Notes: generated by a model from the sequence alone, not told the origin. A stretch of DNA of 64,000 nt from Rossellomorea sp. SC111 (GCF_024733565.1 NZ_JANIOC010000003.1:1-64000); one strand, 5' to 3'; shown: positions 17,652 to 26,667, numbered from the stretch's first letter. A program made the numbers and translations.

Positions 17652-19049
17652 ATGAGACACATGAAACCACTTTTAATCTTATCCTCCCTGTTCTTCCTTT
17701 TAGCAGGATGCCAGGATCATGCTGAAGACGTTTCCACCAAAAAGAAAAACGTCCAGGAACCGGGCACAGCCTCTAAGGAAGTGGATCCATCAAGCATCAC
17801 ACCTGAAGAATGGATCAACCAGGAGGCAGGGGACCTTTACCAACAATACATAGAAAATAAGAACGGTGCCAAAGATCCTGAGGCATATAAAGAAGCTTCA
17901 GAAAAGGCCGTGGATGAATATGTGGAAGATGTTCGACAGAAAGAAACGGATACATGGAGTGATGAAAAGTGGACAAACTCCATCCTCTCAAGTCTCCGGA
18001 CGAGATACGGGGATATTGCCTCTGAGCTTGAAAACTATGAGGTTGTATATGAAGAAATGGAGCTGCCCGACGGTAGACTCCTGCAGGATGTCCCGATGGA
18101 TGAAATCACCGAGAAGGAAGACAAAAAGGTGAATGTCGCCTTGTTGATCGATTCGAGCGGGAGTATGAAAGCAGACGTGGATGGTGAAAGCAAGATGTCC
18201 CTTGCCAAAGAGAGCCTGGAAACTCTTGCAAAGGAGCTACCCGAATCCGTGGATGTTTCCCTGATTGCGTTCGGACATAAGGGGACAGGAAGTGATGCCG
18301 ATAAAGAGATGTCGTGTAAAGCAGTCGAATCTATCTACCCGCTTCAACCATATGATGAGGGTGCCTTCTCGGAATCACTGACAAAATTCGATCCCAAGGG
18401 CTGGACCCCACTGGCTTCAAGCATCGAATTAGCCAACGAACAACTCTCTTCCCAAAGTGACGAAAAGACGGAGAACTTCATATATGTCGTGAGCGACGGT
18501 ATCGAAACCTGCGATGGGGATCCGGTGGCCGCAGCCACAATGGTGAAGGCGGACAATACCGATGTCAAAATCAATATCATCGGATTCGATGTGGACTCTG
18601 AAGCCGACGAACAATTGAAGAAGGTGGCCGATGCCGGTGGCGGAGAGTACTCCTCGGTTAAAACGAAACAGCAATTGTCTGAAATCGAAAATGTGTGGAA
18701 AGAAGCCATCAATAAAAATACGTGGAGGTGGTGGGCAGTCCACCGGTTCAGTGACAATGTTTGGAAAACGGTCGATCATTATAATGCCTTGAGGGATATC
18801 GTCTCTACTTATCAAAGCATGATTCGGAATGAAGAAAACAGAATGATCCAGACACTCAACCGCCTGGAAAAAGAGGAGCTCATTGATTCAGAGAAACGCT
18901 CTGCCATCTCTTCTCTCCTTGATGACCGTCAAGAGAAAATCAGGAACTACCTGAATGACCTGGAATCAACGAAGCACAAAGAAGTGAAAACCGTTTCTGA
19001 TGAGCTGGATAAACGATTGGATGCGATTAAAAAGCAGGTTGGGATATAA
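17652..19049 (+). CDS. von Willebrand factor A domain lipoprotein, 465 aa
   Basis: Predicted surface lipoprotein with a metal-ion-dependent adhesion fold. Signal peptide with lipobox LLAGC, lipidated Cys20, followed by a charged linker. The VWA domain spans about residues 158-335: MIDAS motif DSSGS at 167-171, a TPLAS threonine, and VVSDGIETCDGDP. Two domain cysteines may pair. The C-terminal about 90 residues are highly charged and predicted coiled coil (LNRLEKEELIDSEKRS onward). Start at ATG 17652 follows AAGGAG; an upstream TTG is less likely. Related to the YabS/YfbK-type VWA lipoproteins of bacilli; ligand unknown. Single gene, followed by a repeat island. Confidence 0.85.
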   Translation: MRHMKPLLILSSLFFLLAGCQDHAEDVSTKKKNVQEPGTASKEVDPSSITPEEWINQEAGDLYQQYIENKNGAKDPEAYKEASEKAVDEYVEDVRQKETDTWSDEKWTNSILSSLRTRYGDIASELENYEVVYEEMELPDGRLLQDVPMDEITEKEDKKVNVALLIDSSGSMKADVDGESKMSLAKESLETLAKELPESVDVSLIAFGHKGTGSDADKEMSCKAVESIYPLQPYDEGAFSESLTKFDPKGWTPLASSIELANEQLSSQSDEKTENFIYVVSDGIETCDGDPVAAATMVKADNTDVKINIIGFDVDSEADEQLKKVADAGGGEYSSVKTKQQLSEIENVWKEAINKNTWRWWAVHRFSDNVWKTVDHYNALRDIVSTYQSMIRNEENRMIQTLNRLEKEELIDSEKRSAISSLLDDRQEKIRNYLNDLESTKHKEVKTVSDELDKRLDAIKKQVGI

Positions 19050-19132
19050 ATTGGATATGACGGGACATAACTAAATCCATTTCCTCCAAAGACGAACAAT
19101 CAAAAAATTAGTTAGGGTTGCTTGCTACACCG

Positions 19133-19263
19133 CTATTGATTTCCGTGGAAGACTTCGCTTTCCTCGGGCGTTCGGCTAGCCTCCTCGTCGCTTTTCGCTC
19201 CCGCGGGGTCTCTCCTATTCCGCTTTTTCCGTAGGAGTCTTCGTCTTGCACTCCAATCAATAG
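19133..19263 (+). repeat. Dispersed repeat, family 1, copy 1
   Basis: 131-bp GC-rich element bounded by 9-bp inverted ends CTATTGATT / AATCAATAG. The interior (CTTTCC..CGGGCG, CGGCTAGCCTCCTCG, GCGGGGTCTC, TAGGAGTCT) matches the reverse complement of 28474-28585. Inner segments GAAGAC/GTCTTC can also pair, so it could fold as a long hairpin. No coding potential seen. Confidence 0.7.
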
Positions 19264-19540
19264 CTAGATCCTGCTATATACACTGGTTATGCTTTCGCAA
19301 AAATAATAAAAGGCCAGGGCACCATGGTTATTGTTATTCATACACAGACTATAGTTTTCGAATGTTCGATCATTTGAGATGTGTCGGCGCAGAATGAGTC
19401 ATTCACTTCAGGTTAGAAAGAGAATTTGGATAAACAACGGTCATCGATCACTGCATCTCATAGAAATAGTTAGTGAGTTAGTGTATTCAATGGGTGAAGC
19501 AATCTCGACATTACAATGTTTTAGTAATTACGCTTGGGAA

Positions 19541-19782
19541 GTTGATTCTCGCTGCAGGTGCTCGACTCCTGCGGGAAACAACGAAAAGCGGAGGCGGCTT
19601 GCCCAGCCCCGACAAGCATAAGATGAATGGGCCTAAGAAGGCGTTTTTTGCCTTCTTGGATCATTTAGCTTATGACCTCGAGGGGCTAGCCGCCGGAGCT
19701 GGACAGGGGTAGGACACCACTTGCAGCCGAGGAGGCTCAACTCACGCCCCGCGGAAAGCGAGCACGTGGAGCGGAAATCAAC
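19541..19782. repeat. Dispersed repeat, family 2, composite copy with inverted ends
   Basis: 242-bp element with ends GTTGATT / AATCAAC and, just inside, matching GCTGCAGGTGCTCG and its partner CGAGCACGTGGAGC. The right 50 bp (19734-19782) are, in reverse complement, nearly the same as 28273-28325 (shared core GCTTTCCGCGGGGCGTGAG). A separate long hairpin (19593-19694) sits in the middle. Gene-free. Confidence 0.7.
19593..19694 (+). other. Long imperfect hairpin, possible structured RNA or mobile-element core
   Basis: Nested pairing can be read directly: GGCGGCT / AGCCGCC, AGCCCC / GGGGCT, CATAAG / CTTATG and CCTAAGAAGGC / GCCTTCTTGG around a GTTTTTT loop. It sits inside the family 2 repeat. 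Whether it is transcribed is unknown; the tip alone looks like a terminator. Confidence 0.5.
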
Positions 19783-19831
19783 CACTACTCACTACATCAA
19801 ATTGATCAATCCGAACGATTTCGATTTTCAA

Positions 19832-19865
19832 AAAAGAATTTCGAATGATCATTCGAAATTCTTTT
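19832..19865. terminator. 34-bp perfect palindrome, bidirectional terminator
   Basis: AAGAATTTCGAATGA joined directly to its exact reverse complement, extended to 17-bp arms by A/T pairs, with an A run before and T run after. It would work as a terminator in both directions; no gene lies within 160 bp on either side. Confidence 0.6.
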
Positions 19866-20027
19866 AACTAAACACTTTTGTCCCAGCCTCTTATTAAAAA
19901 ATGATTTGTTTGACTTTTCTGAATACCACAAGTACCATTTTCCATATAAGGAAAAGCACGCCGATTACATACGCTTCCTTTTTACGATTTGCATTTCTTC
20001 CGGCAAAGATGAAAGGAGAAAAAGACC

Positions 20028-21245
20028 ATGAATCAGTATGGAAACCATGTCCAAAATGAAATTTATCAGAAGAAGGTCCGTCCCTCTATCCCTTTCCGGT
20101 TTGAAGAGCTGGAACAAAAGGCACGGGAAAAGCTTGAAGACGGCCCTTTTTATTATGTGGCGGGAGGGGCCGGCGGCGAAGAGACTATGCGCGCCAACAG
20201 AAGTGCCCTCGACCGTTGGCAGATTGTCCCCCGTATGCTGAATAATGTAGAAAATCGCGACCTGAAAGTGACGTTATTTGGAGAAACCTATCCCTCTCCC
20301 CTCCTCCTTGCACCGATCGGAGTGCAATCCATCGTTCACCCTGATGGAGAGCTGGCGTCTGCACGCGCGGCGGCATCCATGAATGTCCCGTTCATTGCAA
20401 GTTCAGCGTCCACTTCCTCCATGGAGGAACTCGCTTCCGTCATGGGGGACTCCCCAAGATGGTTCCAGCTGTATTGGAGTAATGACCTTGAGATTGCAGC
20501 CAGTATGCTTAAGAGGGCTGAAGCTTCAGGATACTCCGCTATCGTTGTCACTCTTGATGCCCCAATGATGGCGTGGCGTGAATACGACCTTGAAAACGCC
20601 TATCTTCCCTTTCTGACGGGAGAAGGAGTCGGTAATTACGTGAGCGATCCCGTCTTCCGTTCAAAGCTGAAAGACCCCCCGGAAGTTGATGGAAGTGCAG
20701 CTGCCATCCTCTGGTCCCAAGTGTTTGGCAATGCTTCCTTGACATGGGATGACCTGGACTTTCTGCGTGAACATACACGCCTGCCGATCCTATTGAAAGG
20801 AATCCTCCACCCCGACGACGCCAAGCTTGCCGTCGACCTGGGAATGGATGGAATCATCGTATCCAACCATGGTGGAAGACAGGTTGACGGGGCCATTGGA
20901 GCATTAGACTCCCTTCCGGTGATATGCGACGTTGTGAACGGCCGCATCCCTGTGCTCTTTGACAGCGGCATCCGGCGTGGTGCCGATGTAGTAAAAGCCA
21001 TGGCCCTCGGAGCAGATTCCGTTCTCATAGGCAGGCCCTATATGTACGGACTGACCCTGGCAGGTGAACAAGGGGTGAAAGACGTGATCCGGAATATACT
21101 GGCCGATCTCGATTTAACATTGGCCCTTTCAGGTCAATCATCCATTACAGAATGTGATCCCTCCCTTCTGTCGTCCGTGAAGGACGGTTCATTTCATTCG
21201 AAGAAAGGATGGAACGTACAACAAACTGCAGGATTCAAGTCATAA
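20028..21245 (+). CDS. FMN-dependent alpha-hydroxy-acid oxidase, lactate monooxygenase-like, 405 aa
   Basis: Flavoenzyme oxidising L-lactate or a similar 2-hydroxy acid. FMN-dependent dehydrogenase TIM barrel across residues 35-390: PFYYVAGGAGGEETMRAN near 44-61, the catalytic His281 in SNHGGRQVDGA, and the FMN-phosphate segment DSGIRRGADVVKAMALGADSV split as DSGIRRG and GADSVLIGRP. The opening motif and 405-aa length are nearer to lactate 2-monooxygenase than to the shorter lactate dehydrogenases, but the reaction type cannot be told from sequence alone. GAAAGGAG precedes ATG; single-gene unit. Confidence 0.85.
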   Translation: MNQYGNHVQNEIYQKKVRPSIPFRFEELEQKAREKLEDGPFYYVAGGAGGEETMRANRSALDRWQIVPRMLNNVENRDLKVTLFGETYPSPLLLAPIGVQSIVHPDGELASARAAASMNVPFIASSASTSSMEELASVMGDSPRWFQLYWSNDLEIAASMLKRAEASGYSAIVVTLDAPMMAWREYDLENAYLPFLTGEGVGNYVSDPVFRSKLKDPPEVDGSAAAILWSQVFGNASLTWDDLDFLREHTRLPILLKGILHPDDAKLAVDLGMDGIIVSNHGGRQVDGAIGALDSLPVICDVVNGRIPVLFDSGIRRGADVVKAMALGADSVLIGRPYMYGLTLAGEQGVKDVIRNILADLDLTLALSGQSSITECDPSLLSSVKDGSFHSKKGWNVQQTAGFKS

Positions 21246-21251
21246 TGAAGG

Positions 21252-21281
21252 AGCCTCTGTCTAAACCGGCAGGGGCTTTTT
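21252..21281 (+). terminator. Terminator of hydroxy-acid oxidase gene
   Basis: AGCCTCTG ... CAGGGGCT followed by five T, 7 bp after the stop codon. Confidence 0.7.
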
Positions 21282-21354
21282 CGTATAAATGATTTTTGCC
21301 CCCTGCCAAGGGTTTATCCATGGTATACTTTCTTCTACAAAGGAGTTGATAAAT

Positions 21355-21906
21355 ATGGAAAAGTATCCAGTATTTGAAACAGAGAGATTGACTTTAAGAC
21401 AGATTACAATGGAAGATGTCGATTTTCTTTATGAACTCTATACGTCCGTTGACGTTCTCCGCTATTTCGGGATGAGTCCGATTGAATCGAAAGACGTGGC
21501 GGTGAGTATGGTGGAAAACTATGAAAAGCACCTGGAATCAGGAGGCCCAATGCGCTGGGCCATCGTGGAGAAAGATTCCAGCAAAATGATCGGGACATGC
21601 GGGTTCCATGGCATTTCAAAGGCTTATAAACGCTGCGAAATCGGATATGACCTGCATCCCGGTCATTGGGGTAAGGGGATCATGGGTGAAGCTCTCTCCC
21701 CTTTACTTCGTTACCTGTTTTCAGAAAAAGGAATGAATCGAATAGGAGCTGTGATCGTTCCTTATAACAAGGCGTCATCACGGGTGGTTGAGAAGCTTGG
21801 GTTCAGGCAGGAAGGTTTGTTAAGGGAATATATCCTTCAGGATGACCATACATTTGACGCTTATATGTACAGTTTGTTAAAGAAAGAATGGCTTGCCGAG
21901 TTTTAG
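21355..21906 (+). CDS. GNAT N-acetyltransferase, RimJ/RimL type, 183 aa
   Basis: Acetyltransferase of the ribosomal-protein/antibiotic-modifying RimJ branch (Acetyltransf_3). Starts with the typical FETERLTLRQITMEDVDFLYEL; the acetyl-CoA loop is HPGHWGKGIMGEAL at about residues 101-114 and NKASSRVVEKLGFRQEG is the C-terminal signature. I start at ATG 21355 with AAAGGAGTTGATAAAT upstream; the open frame extends 22 codons further without support. Substrate unknown. Its end overlaps a longer reading frame of the following yugO gene. Confidence 0.88.
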   Translation: MEKYPVFETERLTLRQITMEDVDFLYELYTSVDVLRYFGMSPIESKDVAVSMVENYEKHLESGGPMRWAIVEKDSSKMIGTCGFHGISKAYKRCEIGYDLHPGHWGKGIMGEALSPLLRYLFSEKGMNRIGAVIVPYNKASSRVVEKLGFRQEGLLREYILQDDHTFDAYMYSLLKKEWLAEF

Positions 21907-21959
21907 ACGAACCTGAAAAGGAAATAATGGTCAGTGCAGATGAAAAAGGAGCTGGTAGA

Positions 21960-22952
21960 ATGGTACAGCAGATGTTTCATGGGTTCTTGCGCTGGCCTTT
22001 AGTTGTTCGAATATTTACGATCGCCATTACGCTGATGATTTCGTTTGGCACGATCATTCATTTGATAGAGCCGGATACCTTCCCCTCTTTATTTGATGGG
22101 ATTTGGTGGGCCATCATTACGACTTCCACTGTTGGATATGGAGATTTTATTCCAAAAACAATCGAAGGAAGATTGATTGGGATTGTCCTGATCCTTGTTG
22201 GTGCAGGTTTTCTCTCAACCTATTTTGTCACTCTCGCAGCGGAAACCGTCATGACACAAAATGCCTACCTGGAAGGACGGGCAACATTCAAAGGAAAAGA
22301 ACATGTCATCATCGTAGGCTGGAATGAACGGACCCGTGAAGTGATCAATCAACTGACCTCCCTTCACTCCAAATGTGATATCATCCTGGTCGATGAAACG
22401 CTTCAGAAGAATCCCTACAATAATAATCATATTCATTTCATCCGCGGAACGCCGTTTAAGGACGCAATCCTGAAGAAAGTCAACCTGCAGGAAGCTTCCA
22501 TCGCCATCATTACCGCAGACCAAAATAAAGATGAGATGACTTCGGATATGAATTCGGTCCTCACGCTCCTTGCCATTAAGGGCAATCATCCGGAATTATA
22601 TACCGTGGTGGAGATCCTTCAAAAAGATCAAGTGGCAAATGCGAAGCGGGCAGGAGCCGATGAAGTCATCCAAACGAATATGCAGACCAGCTATGTGATG
22701 ATGAACAGCATCATTTCCCAAGGTATGTCTAAAACAATCTTAAAGCTGCTGAATCACTTGAAAGGAAATAATTTGAAGCTGATTCCCGTTTCAGAAGAGT
22801 ATATCAATGAAAATTTCCATTCATTAAGCAGTCATCTCCTAAAGAACAACATCATCCTTTTAGGAATTAAAAAAGGAGAAAACACAACAGTGAATCCTCC
22901 TTTAACGACGATTGTTGAAGAATCAGACGAACTTCTTGTGATTTCTAACTAG
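21960..22952 (+). CDS. yugO: Potassium channel with RCK domain, YugO-like, 330 aa
   Basis: Two-helix K+ channel used in B. subtilis for biofilm development and electrical signalling. Inner helix, pore loop with selectivity filter TVGYGD (residues 57-62), second helix, then an RCK/TrkA-N Rossmann domain (about 105-230; HVIIVGWNERTREV) and a C-terminal RCK lobe. Two earlier ATGs are possible (21927 with AAAGGA; 21888 inside the previous gene). I prefer 21960 because AAAAAGGAG lies upstream and the length matches YugO (328 aa). The B. subtilis partner mstX is not seen next to it. Its 3' end overlaps yugN by 8 bp on the opposite strand. Confidence 0.9.
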   Translation: MVQQMFHGFLRWPLVVRIFTIAITLMISFGTIIHLIEPDTFPSLFDGIWWAIITTSTVGYGDFIPKTIEGRLIGIVLILVGAGFLSTYFVTLAAETVMTQNAYLEGRATFKGKEHVIIVGWNERTREVINQLTSLHSKCDIILVDETLQKNPYNNNHIHFIRGTPFKDAILKKVNLQEASIAIITADQNKDEMTSDMNSVLTLLAIKGNHPELYTVVEILQKDQVANAKRAGADEVIQTNMQTSYVMMNSIISQGMSKTILKLLNHLKGNNLKLIPVSEEYINENFHSLSSHLLKNNIILLGIKKGENTTVNPPLTTIVEESDELLVISN

Positions 22953-23352
22953 AAAACAGTGTGCTCTCCAGTTCTTTCACAAGTTCCTTCCCAACGGCAA
23001 TGTACTTGTCAGGAAAACTTGCATCGGGATCCTGTGGCTCTGAAAATTGATTGACAGAACCTGAAAAGTTCCCTGTCGACGCAAAATCGTCCAGGCCAAT
23101 CTGATATTTATGAGAAAGAAGGAACGGTTTACCGAATTCAACGGTAGCCCCCCTTGAGTCCAGTTGGCCGTCCACTGAGGTAAACGGCACTCTTAAAAAT
23201 TGATACCCTACCTCATCATCAATTTTATAATCGAAGTAGCCGTGATCGTAATCCCAATTACCGCCGATCGAATATCCAAGCGGCTTTAAAAGCTGTTCCA
23301 ATTTATACAGTTGATAATGCTGTCCTTCAATGCTCGATGAAAGCTCAATCAC
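22945..23352 (-). CDS. yugN: YugN-like protein, 135 aa
   Basis: Conserved Bacillus protein of unknown function (YugN family), small and soluble, with no signal peptide or membrane segment. Aromatic-rich middle part GGNWDYDHGYFDYKID at about residues 35-50 and an acidic C-terminus. Start codon is GTG with AAAGGGG 10 bases upstream. Convergent with yugO, the stop regions overlapping within CTAACTAG. Same neighbourhood (yugO, pgi) as in B. subtilis. Confidence 0.82.
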   Translation of the reverse strand: MIELSSSIEGQHYQLYKLEQLLKPLGYSIGGNWDYDHGYFDYKIDDEVGYQFLRVPFTSVDGQLDSRGATVEFGKPFLLSHKYQIGLDDFASTGNFSGSVNQFSEPQDPDASFPDKYIAVGKELVKELESTLFSS

Positions 23353-23407
23353 GTGGATGCATCCCCTTTCTTTTAGGGATAGTTTCTCCTAAAAGAAAAG
23401 AAAAATG

Positions 23408-23439
23408 TAAAAAGAGCACTGAGATTTACTCAGTGCTCC
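23408..23439 (-). terminator. pgi terminator
   Basis: Minus strand GAGCACTGAG - TAAAT - CTCAGTGCTC followed by TTTTT, right after the stop codon. Confidence 0.88.
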
Positions 23440-23445
23440 TGTTCA

Positions 23446-24795
23446 TTATTTCAGACGCTTTTCAAGCTCGGCTTTCTTCTCTTCAAATCCTGGTTTACCA
23501 AGAAGGGCAAACATATTTACTTTATATGCTTCCACTCCCGGCTGATCGAATGGATTCACACCAAGAAGGTATCCACTCATGGCACATGCTTTCTCGAAGA
23601 AGTACACAAGGTAACCGAATGTGTAGGCATCCATTGCAGGAATTTCCACGATCAGGTTAGGTACCCCTCCATCTGTATGGGCAAGCAGTGTCCCTTCAAA
23701 TGCTTTATTGTTTACAAAGTCCACAGTTTCACCAGCAAGATAATTTAATCCATCCAAGTCACTGTCCGCTTTCTCGATTTTCAGCTCATGACGGGGCTCT
23801 GAAACCTTGATGACTGTTTCGAAAATGTCACGGCGTCCTTCCTGAACATATTGTCCAAGGGAATGAAGATCCGTCGAGAAGTTTGCAGAAGAAGGATAAA
23901 TGCCTTTTTGGTCTTTTCCTTCACTTTCCCCGAACAGCTGCTTCCACCATTCAGCAAAGTACTGCAGTCCCGGCTCATAATTGATGAGCATTTCAATTGT
24001 TTTGCCTTTGTTGTAAAGGGCATTACGAACCGCGGCATATTGGTACGCAGCATTCTCGGTCAGCTCGGATTTGCTGAAATCTTCACGGGCTTGTGCCGCA
24101 CCGTTCATCATCGTTTCGATCTCCACTCCGCTGACGGCAATCGGCAGCAATCCTACTGCAGTAAGAACAGAATAGCGTCCTCCGATATCATCCGGAACGA
24201 CGAATGTTTCATAGCCTTCGTCCGTCGCCAGCGTCTTCAATGCACCCTTCGATTTATCCGTAGTCGCATAGATACGGGTGCGGGCTTCTTCCACTCCGTA
24301 CTTTTCTTCAAGCATATTGCGGAAGATACGGAAGGCAAGGGCCGGTTCAGTCGTCGTACCCGACTTTGAGATCACATTGATGGAGAAGTCTTTTCCATCC
24401 AGAAGGTCCATTAAGTCTTTCATGTATGTGGAGCTGATGTTTTGCCCGACAAATAATACTTGTGGAGTGGAACGCTTTTCTTTCGGCAGAGCATTGTAGA
24501 AACTGTGATTCAGCATTTCAATCGCTGCACGCGCTCCCAGGTAAGACCCACCGATACCGATCACAAGAAGGATATCGGAATCATTTTTGATTTTCTCCGC
24601 TGATTTCTGAATGCGTGAAAATTCTTCTTTATCATAATCCACAGGAAGGTCGATCCAACCCAGGAAGTCACTCCCGGCACCTGTTTGTTCATGAAGTGAA
24701 TGATGGGCAACCTTAACCGCATCACTTAAGTATGTAAGTTCGTGTTCTCCAAAAAACGATAACGCTTTTGAATAATCAAAACGAATGTGTGTCAT
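23446..24795 (-). CDS. pgi: Glucose-6-phosphate isomerase, 449 aa
   Basis: Interconverts glucose 6-phosphate and fructose 6-phosphate in the cytosol. Double SIS fold; the sugar-phosphate segment [14 protein letters not shown] lies at about residues 77-90, [11 protein letters not shown] at about 141-151, and the C-terminal PGI signature [18 protein letters not shown] near 412-429. The start is ATG 24795 (GGAGGATGGTT upstream); an ATG two codons earlier overlaps the ribosome site. Length is that of Gram-positive short-form PGI. Confidence 0.96.
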   Translation of the reverse strand: MTHIRFDYSKALSFFGEHELTYLSDAVKVAHHSLHEQTGAGSDFLGWIDLPVDYDKEEFSRIQKSAEKIKNDSDILLVIGIGGSYLGARAAIEMLNHSFYNALPKEKRSTPQVLFVGQNISSTYMKDLMDLLDGKDFSINVISKSGTTTEPALAFRIFRNMLEEKYGVEEARTRIYATTDKSKGALKTLATDEGYETFVVPDDIGGRYSVLTAVGLLPIAVSGVEIETMMNGAAQAREDFSKSELTENAAYQYAAVRNALYNKGKTIEMLINYEPGLQYFAEWWKQLFGESEGKDQKGIYPSSANFSTDLHSLGQYVQEGRRDIFETVIKVSEPRHELKIEKADSDLDGLNYLAGETVDFVNNKAFEGTLLAHTDGGVPNLIVEIPAMDAYTFGYLVYFFEKACAMSGYLLGVNPFDQPGVEAYKVNMFALLGKPGFEEKKAELEKRLK

Positions 24796-24981
24796 AACCA
24801 TCCTCCGATTAAAATATTTTCTTCTATCTCACTTTATCGAAAGCTGACCCGAGAATCAAGAACGCTCCCTCTATGAAAGCGTGTCCATAATAAACTTTTT
24901 ATTTATGCCCAGCCTCACCTGTTTATGTTCCCCTATTTAGTGGGAATAAAACCCTATATTTCGGTAAACGGTGGGAATAAA

Positions 24982-25016
24982 GAGGGACGGACCTCGCTCC
25001 ACAAGGTCCGTCCCTC
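24982..25016. terminator. Terminator of the GGGACGGACC palindrome family, copy 1
   Basis: GAGGGACGGACC - TCGCTCCACAA - GGTCCGTCCCTC, perfect 12-bp arms, 9 bp after the stop of the minus-strand alcohol dehydrogenase gene. There is no T run on the minus side, so termination strength is uncertain. Same arms as 37958-37996 and 45060-45099. Confidence 0.65.
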
Positions 25017-25025
25017 CCCATTAAA

Positions 25026-26189
25026 TTATAGTGATGCTCTTAAAATCGCAAGAACGTCGTCTTTGTTCAGTTTATTGAAGTTACCGAATTCGCCGTTGAC
25101 CATCGCTTTGTCAGCCATCAGGTCAATTTGGCTGTCGTCGATATCATAATCCGCCAAGCGGGATGGTGCACCCAGGCTTGACCAGAATTCACGAAGTTTT
25201 TCGATCCCTTCAAGGGCCACTTCTTCTTCCGATTTACCGGCTGGGTCGACGTTGAATACGCGTTCAGCCATTTGGGCAAATCGTGATGGGTTTACTTTGA
25301 GGTTATGCTTCATCCAGTTCGGGAATAGGATCGCAAGTCCCCCGGCATGTGGGATGTCATATACAGCTGACACGGCATGCTCGATGTTATGGCTTGCCCA
25401 GTCTCCGTTATAACCCATTTGCAGCATTCCGTTAAGTGCAATCGTACCTGAGTACAGAATCGTCTCACGAAGTTCATAGTTTTCAAGATCATTGATCAAC
25501 TTCGGAGCCGTTTCGATCACTGTTTTCAAGACAGATTCACACATGCGGTCTTGAAGCGGTGTGTTTGTCGCATTATTGAAATACTGTTCAAACACGTGAC
25601 TCATCATGTCCACCATGCCATAAATGGTGTGATCCTTTGGTACGGTAAACGTATTTTCCGGATCCAGGATGGAGAATTGAGGGAATGTCACCGGGCTTCC
25701 CCAACCATATTTTTCATTTGTTTCCCAGTTTGTGATAACCGATCCGGCATTCATTTCAGAACCCGTCGCAGCCAGAGTAAGAACCGTTCCGAATGGAAGG
25801 GCTTCTTTCGCGAAAGCTTTCTTCGTTACAAGGTCCCATGCATCTCCGTCATATTTTGCGCCAGCAGCGATGGCTTTCGTACAATCGATGACACTTCCGC
25901 CGCCGACTGCTAAAATAAAGTCGATGTTCTTCTCCTTAGCGATTTCCACTCCTCGTCTAACAGTAGAAAGACGTGGGTTCGGCTCAACTCCGGATAATTC
26001 AAATACTTCACTGTCAATCCCTTTCAGCACTGACATCACTTGATCGTATAGTCCGTTACGCTTGATGCTTCCCCCGCCATAAACGACAAGCACCTTTTTA
26101 CCATATTGAGGTACCAATTCTTTCAATTGTTCTACTTGTCCTTTACCAAAAATTAATTTAGTCGGATTGTAAAATGTAAAGTCATTCAT
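25026..26189 (-). CDS. yugJ: Iron-containing alcohol dehydrogenase (butanol dehydrogenase type), 387 aa
   Basis: NAD(P)H-dependent reduction of aldehydes to alcohols; Fe-ADH family III. Rossmann-like cofactor segment [19 protein letters not shown] at residues 34-52 and [13 protein letters not shown]; iron ligands in [12 protein letters not shown] and [23 protein letters not shown]. Close to B. subtilis YugJ/YugK and clostridial BdhA; the usual two tandem copies are here reduced to one. AAGGAGGTAAC precedes ATG. Synteny with pgi and yuzA agrees. Confidence 0.92.
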   Translation of the reverse strand: MNDFTFYNPTKLIFGKGQVEQLKELVPQYGKKVLVVYGGGSIKRNGLYDQVMSVLKGIDSEVFELSGVEPNPRLSTVRRGVEIAKEKNIDFILAVGGGSVIDCTKAIAAGAKYDGDAWDLVTKKAFAKEALPFGTVLTLAATGSEMNAGSVITNWETNEKYGWGSPVTFPQFSILDPENTFTVPKDHTIYGMVDMMSHVFEQYFNNATNTPLQDRMCESVLKTVIETAPKLINDLENYELRETILYSGTIALNGMLQMGYNGDWASHNIEHAVSAVYDIPHAGGLAILFPNWMKHNLKVNPSRFAQMAERVFNVDPAGKSEEEVALEGIEKLREFWSSLGAPSRLADYDIDDSQIDLMADKAMVNGEFGNFNKLNKDDVLAILRASL

Positions 26190-26389
26190 TTTTGTTACCT
26201 CCTTGTATTCTGTAAGGGCCGATTTATTTCGTTACCCAAAATGTTCTTAGCACATTCTCTATTATCGAATATATCATCCCCTAATTGCAAAGAACTTGCA
26301 CAAGGAAATTTTACTATGGACAAATTGAATAGGAATGGACTCAGAGGGAAACTTATGAATGAGCCATTGAATAAAAGGAGGAAAAAAAC

Positions 26390-26623
26390 ATGAGTGGTAT
26401 TCAGCGTATTGCTTTGGTTCTAACGATCATCGGTGCTATCAACTGGGGACTTATCGGTTTCTTTCAATTCGATCTTGTTGCAGCGATCTTTGGCGGTCAG
26501 GATGCAGCTCTATCCAGGATCGTTTACGGTTTAGTAGGGATTGCAGGCCTCATCAATCTTGGTCTGTTATTCAAACCGACGGAAGAGCTTGAAAGAGAAC
26601 CTCGTACAGAACCAACAAGATAA
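26390..26623 (+). CDS. yuzA: DUF378 membrane protein YuzA, 77 aa
   Basis: Small conserved membrane protein of unknown function. Two hydrophobic helices (about residues 3-26 and 40-62) with INWGLIGFFQFDLVAAIFGG, the DUF378 hallmark, between them; polar C-terminus. Excellent AAAGGAGG ribosome site. Single-gene unit between divergent yugJ and convergent aldehyde dehydrogenase, as in the B. subtilis yug region. Confidence 0.9.
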   Translation: MSGIQRIALVLTIIGAINWGLIGFFQFDLVAAIFGGQDAALSRIVYGLVGIAGLINLGLLFKPTEELEREPRTEPTR

Positions 26624-26636
26624 AAGAACCCCAATA

Positions 26637-26666
26637 CAAAAGGTGACCCAGCCAGGGTCACCTTTT
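26637..26666. terminator. Bidirectional terminator (yuzA / aldehyde dehydrogenase)
   Basis: AAAAGGTGACCC - AGCCA - GGGTCACCTTTT, perfect 12-bp arms. Confidence 0.9.
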
Positions 26667-26667
26667 G

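Noticed and set aside
19379..19712. Overlapping 80- and 72-codon open frames in the repeat island
   Set aside because: They run across the dispersed repeat and hairpin, have no ribosome site, and the predicted peptides are just the repeat read in frame.
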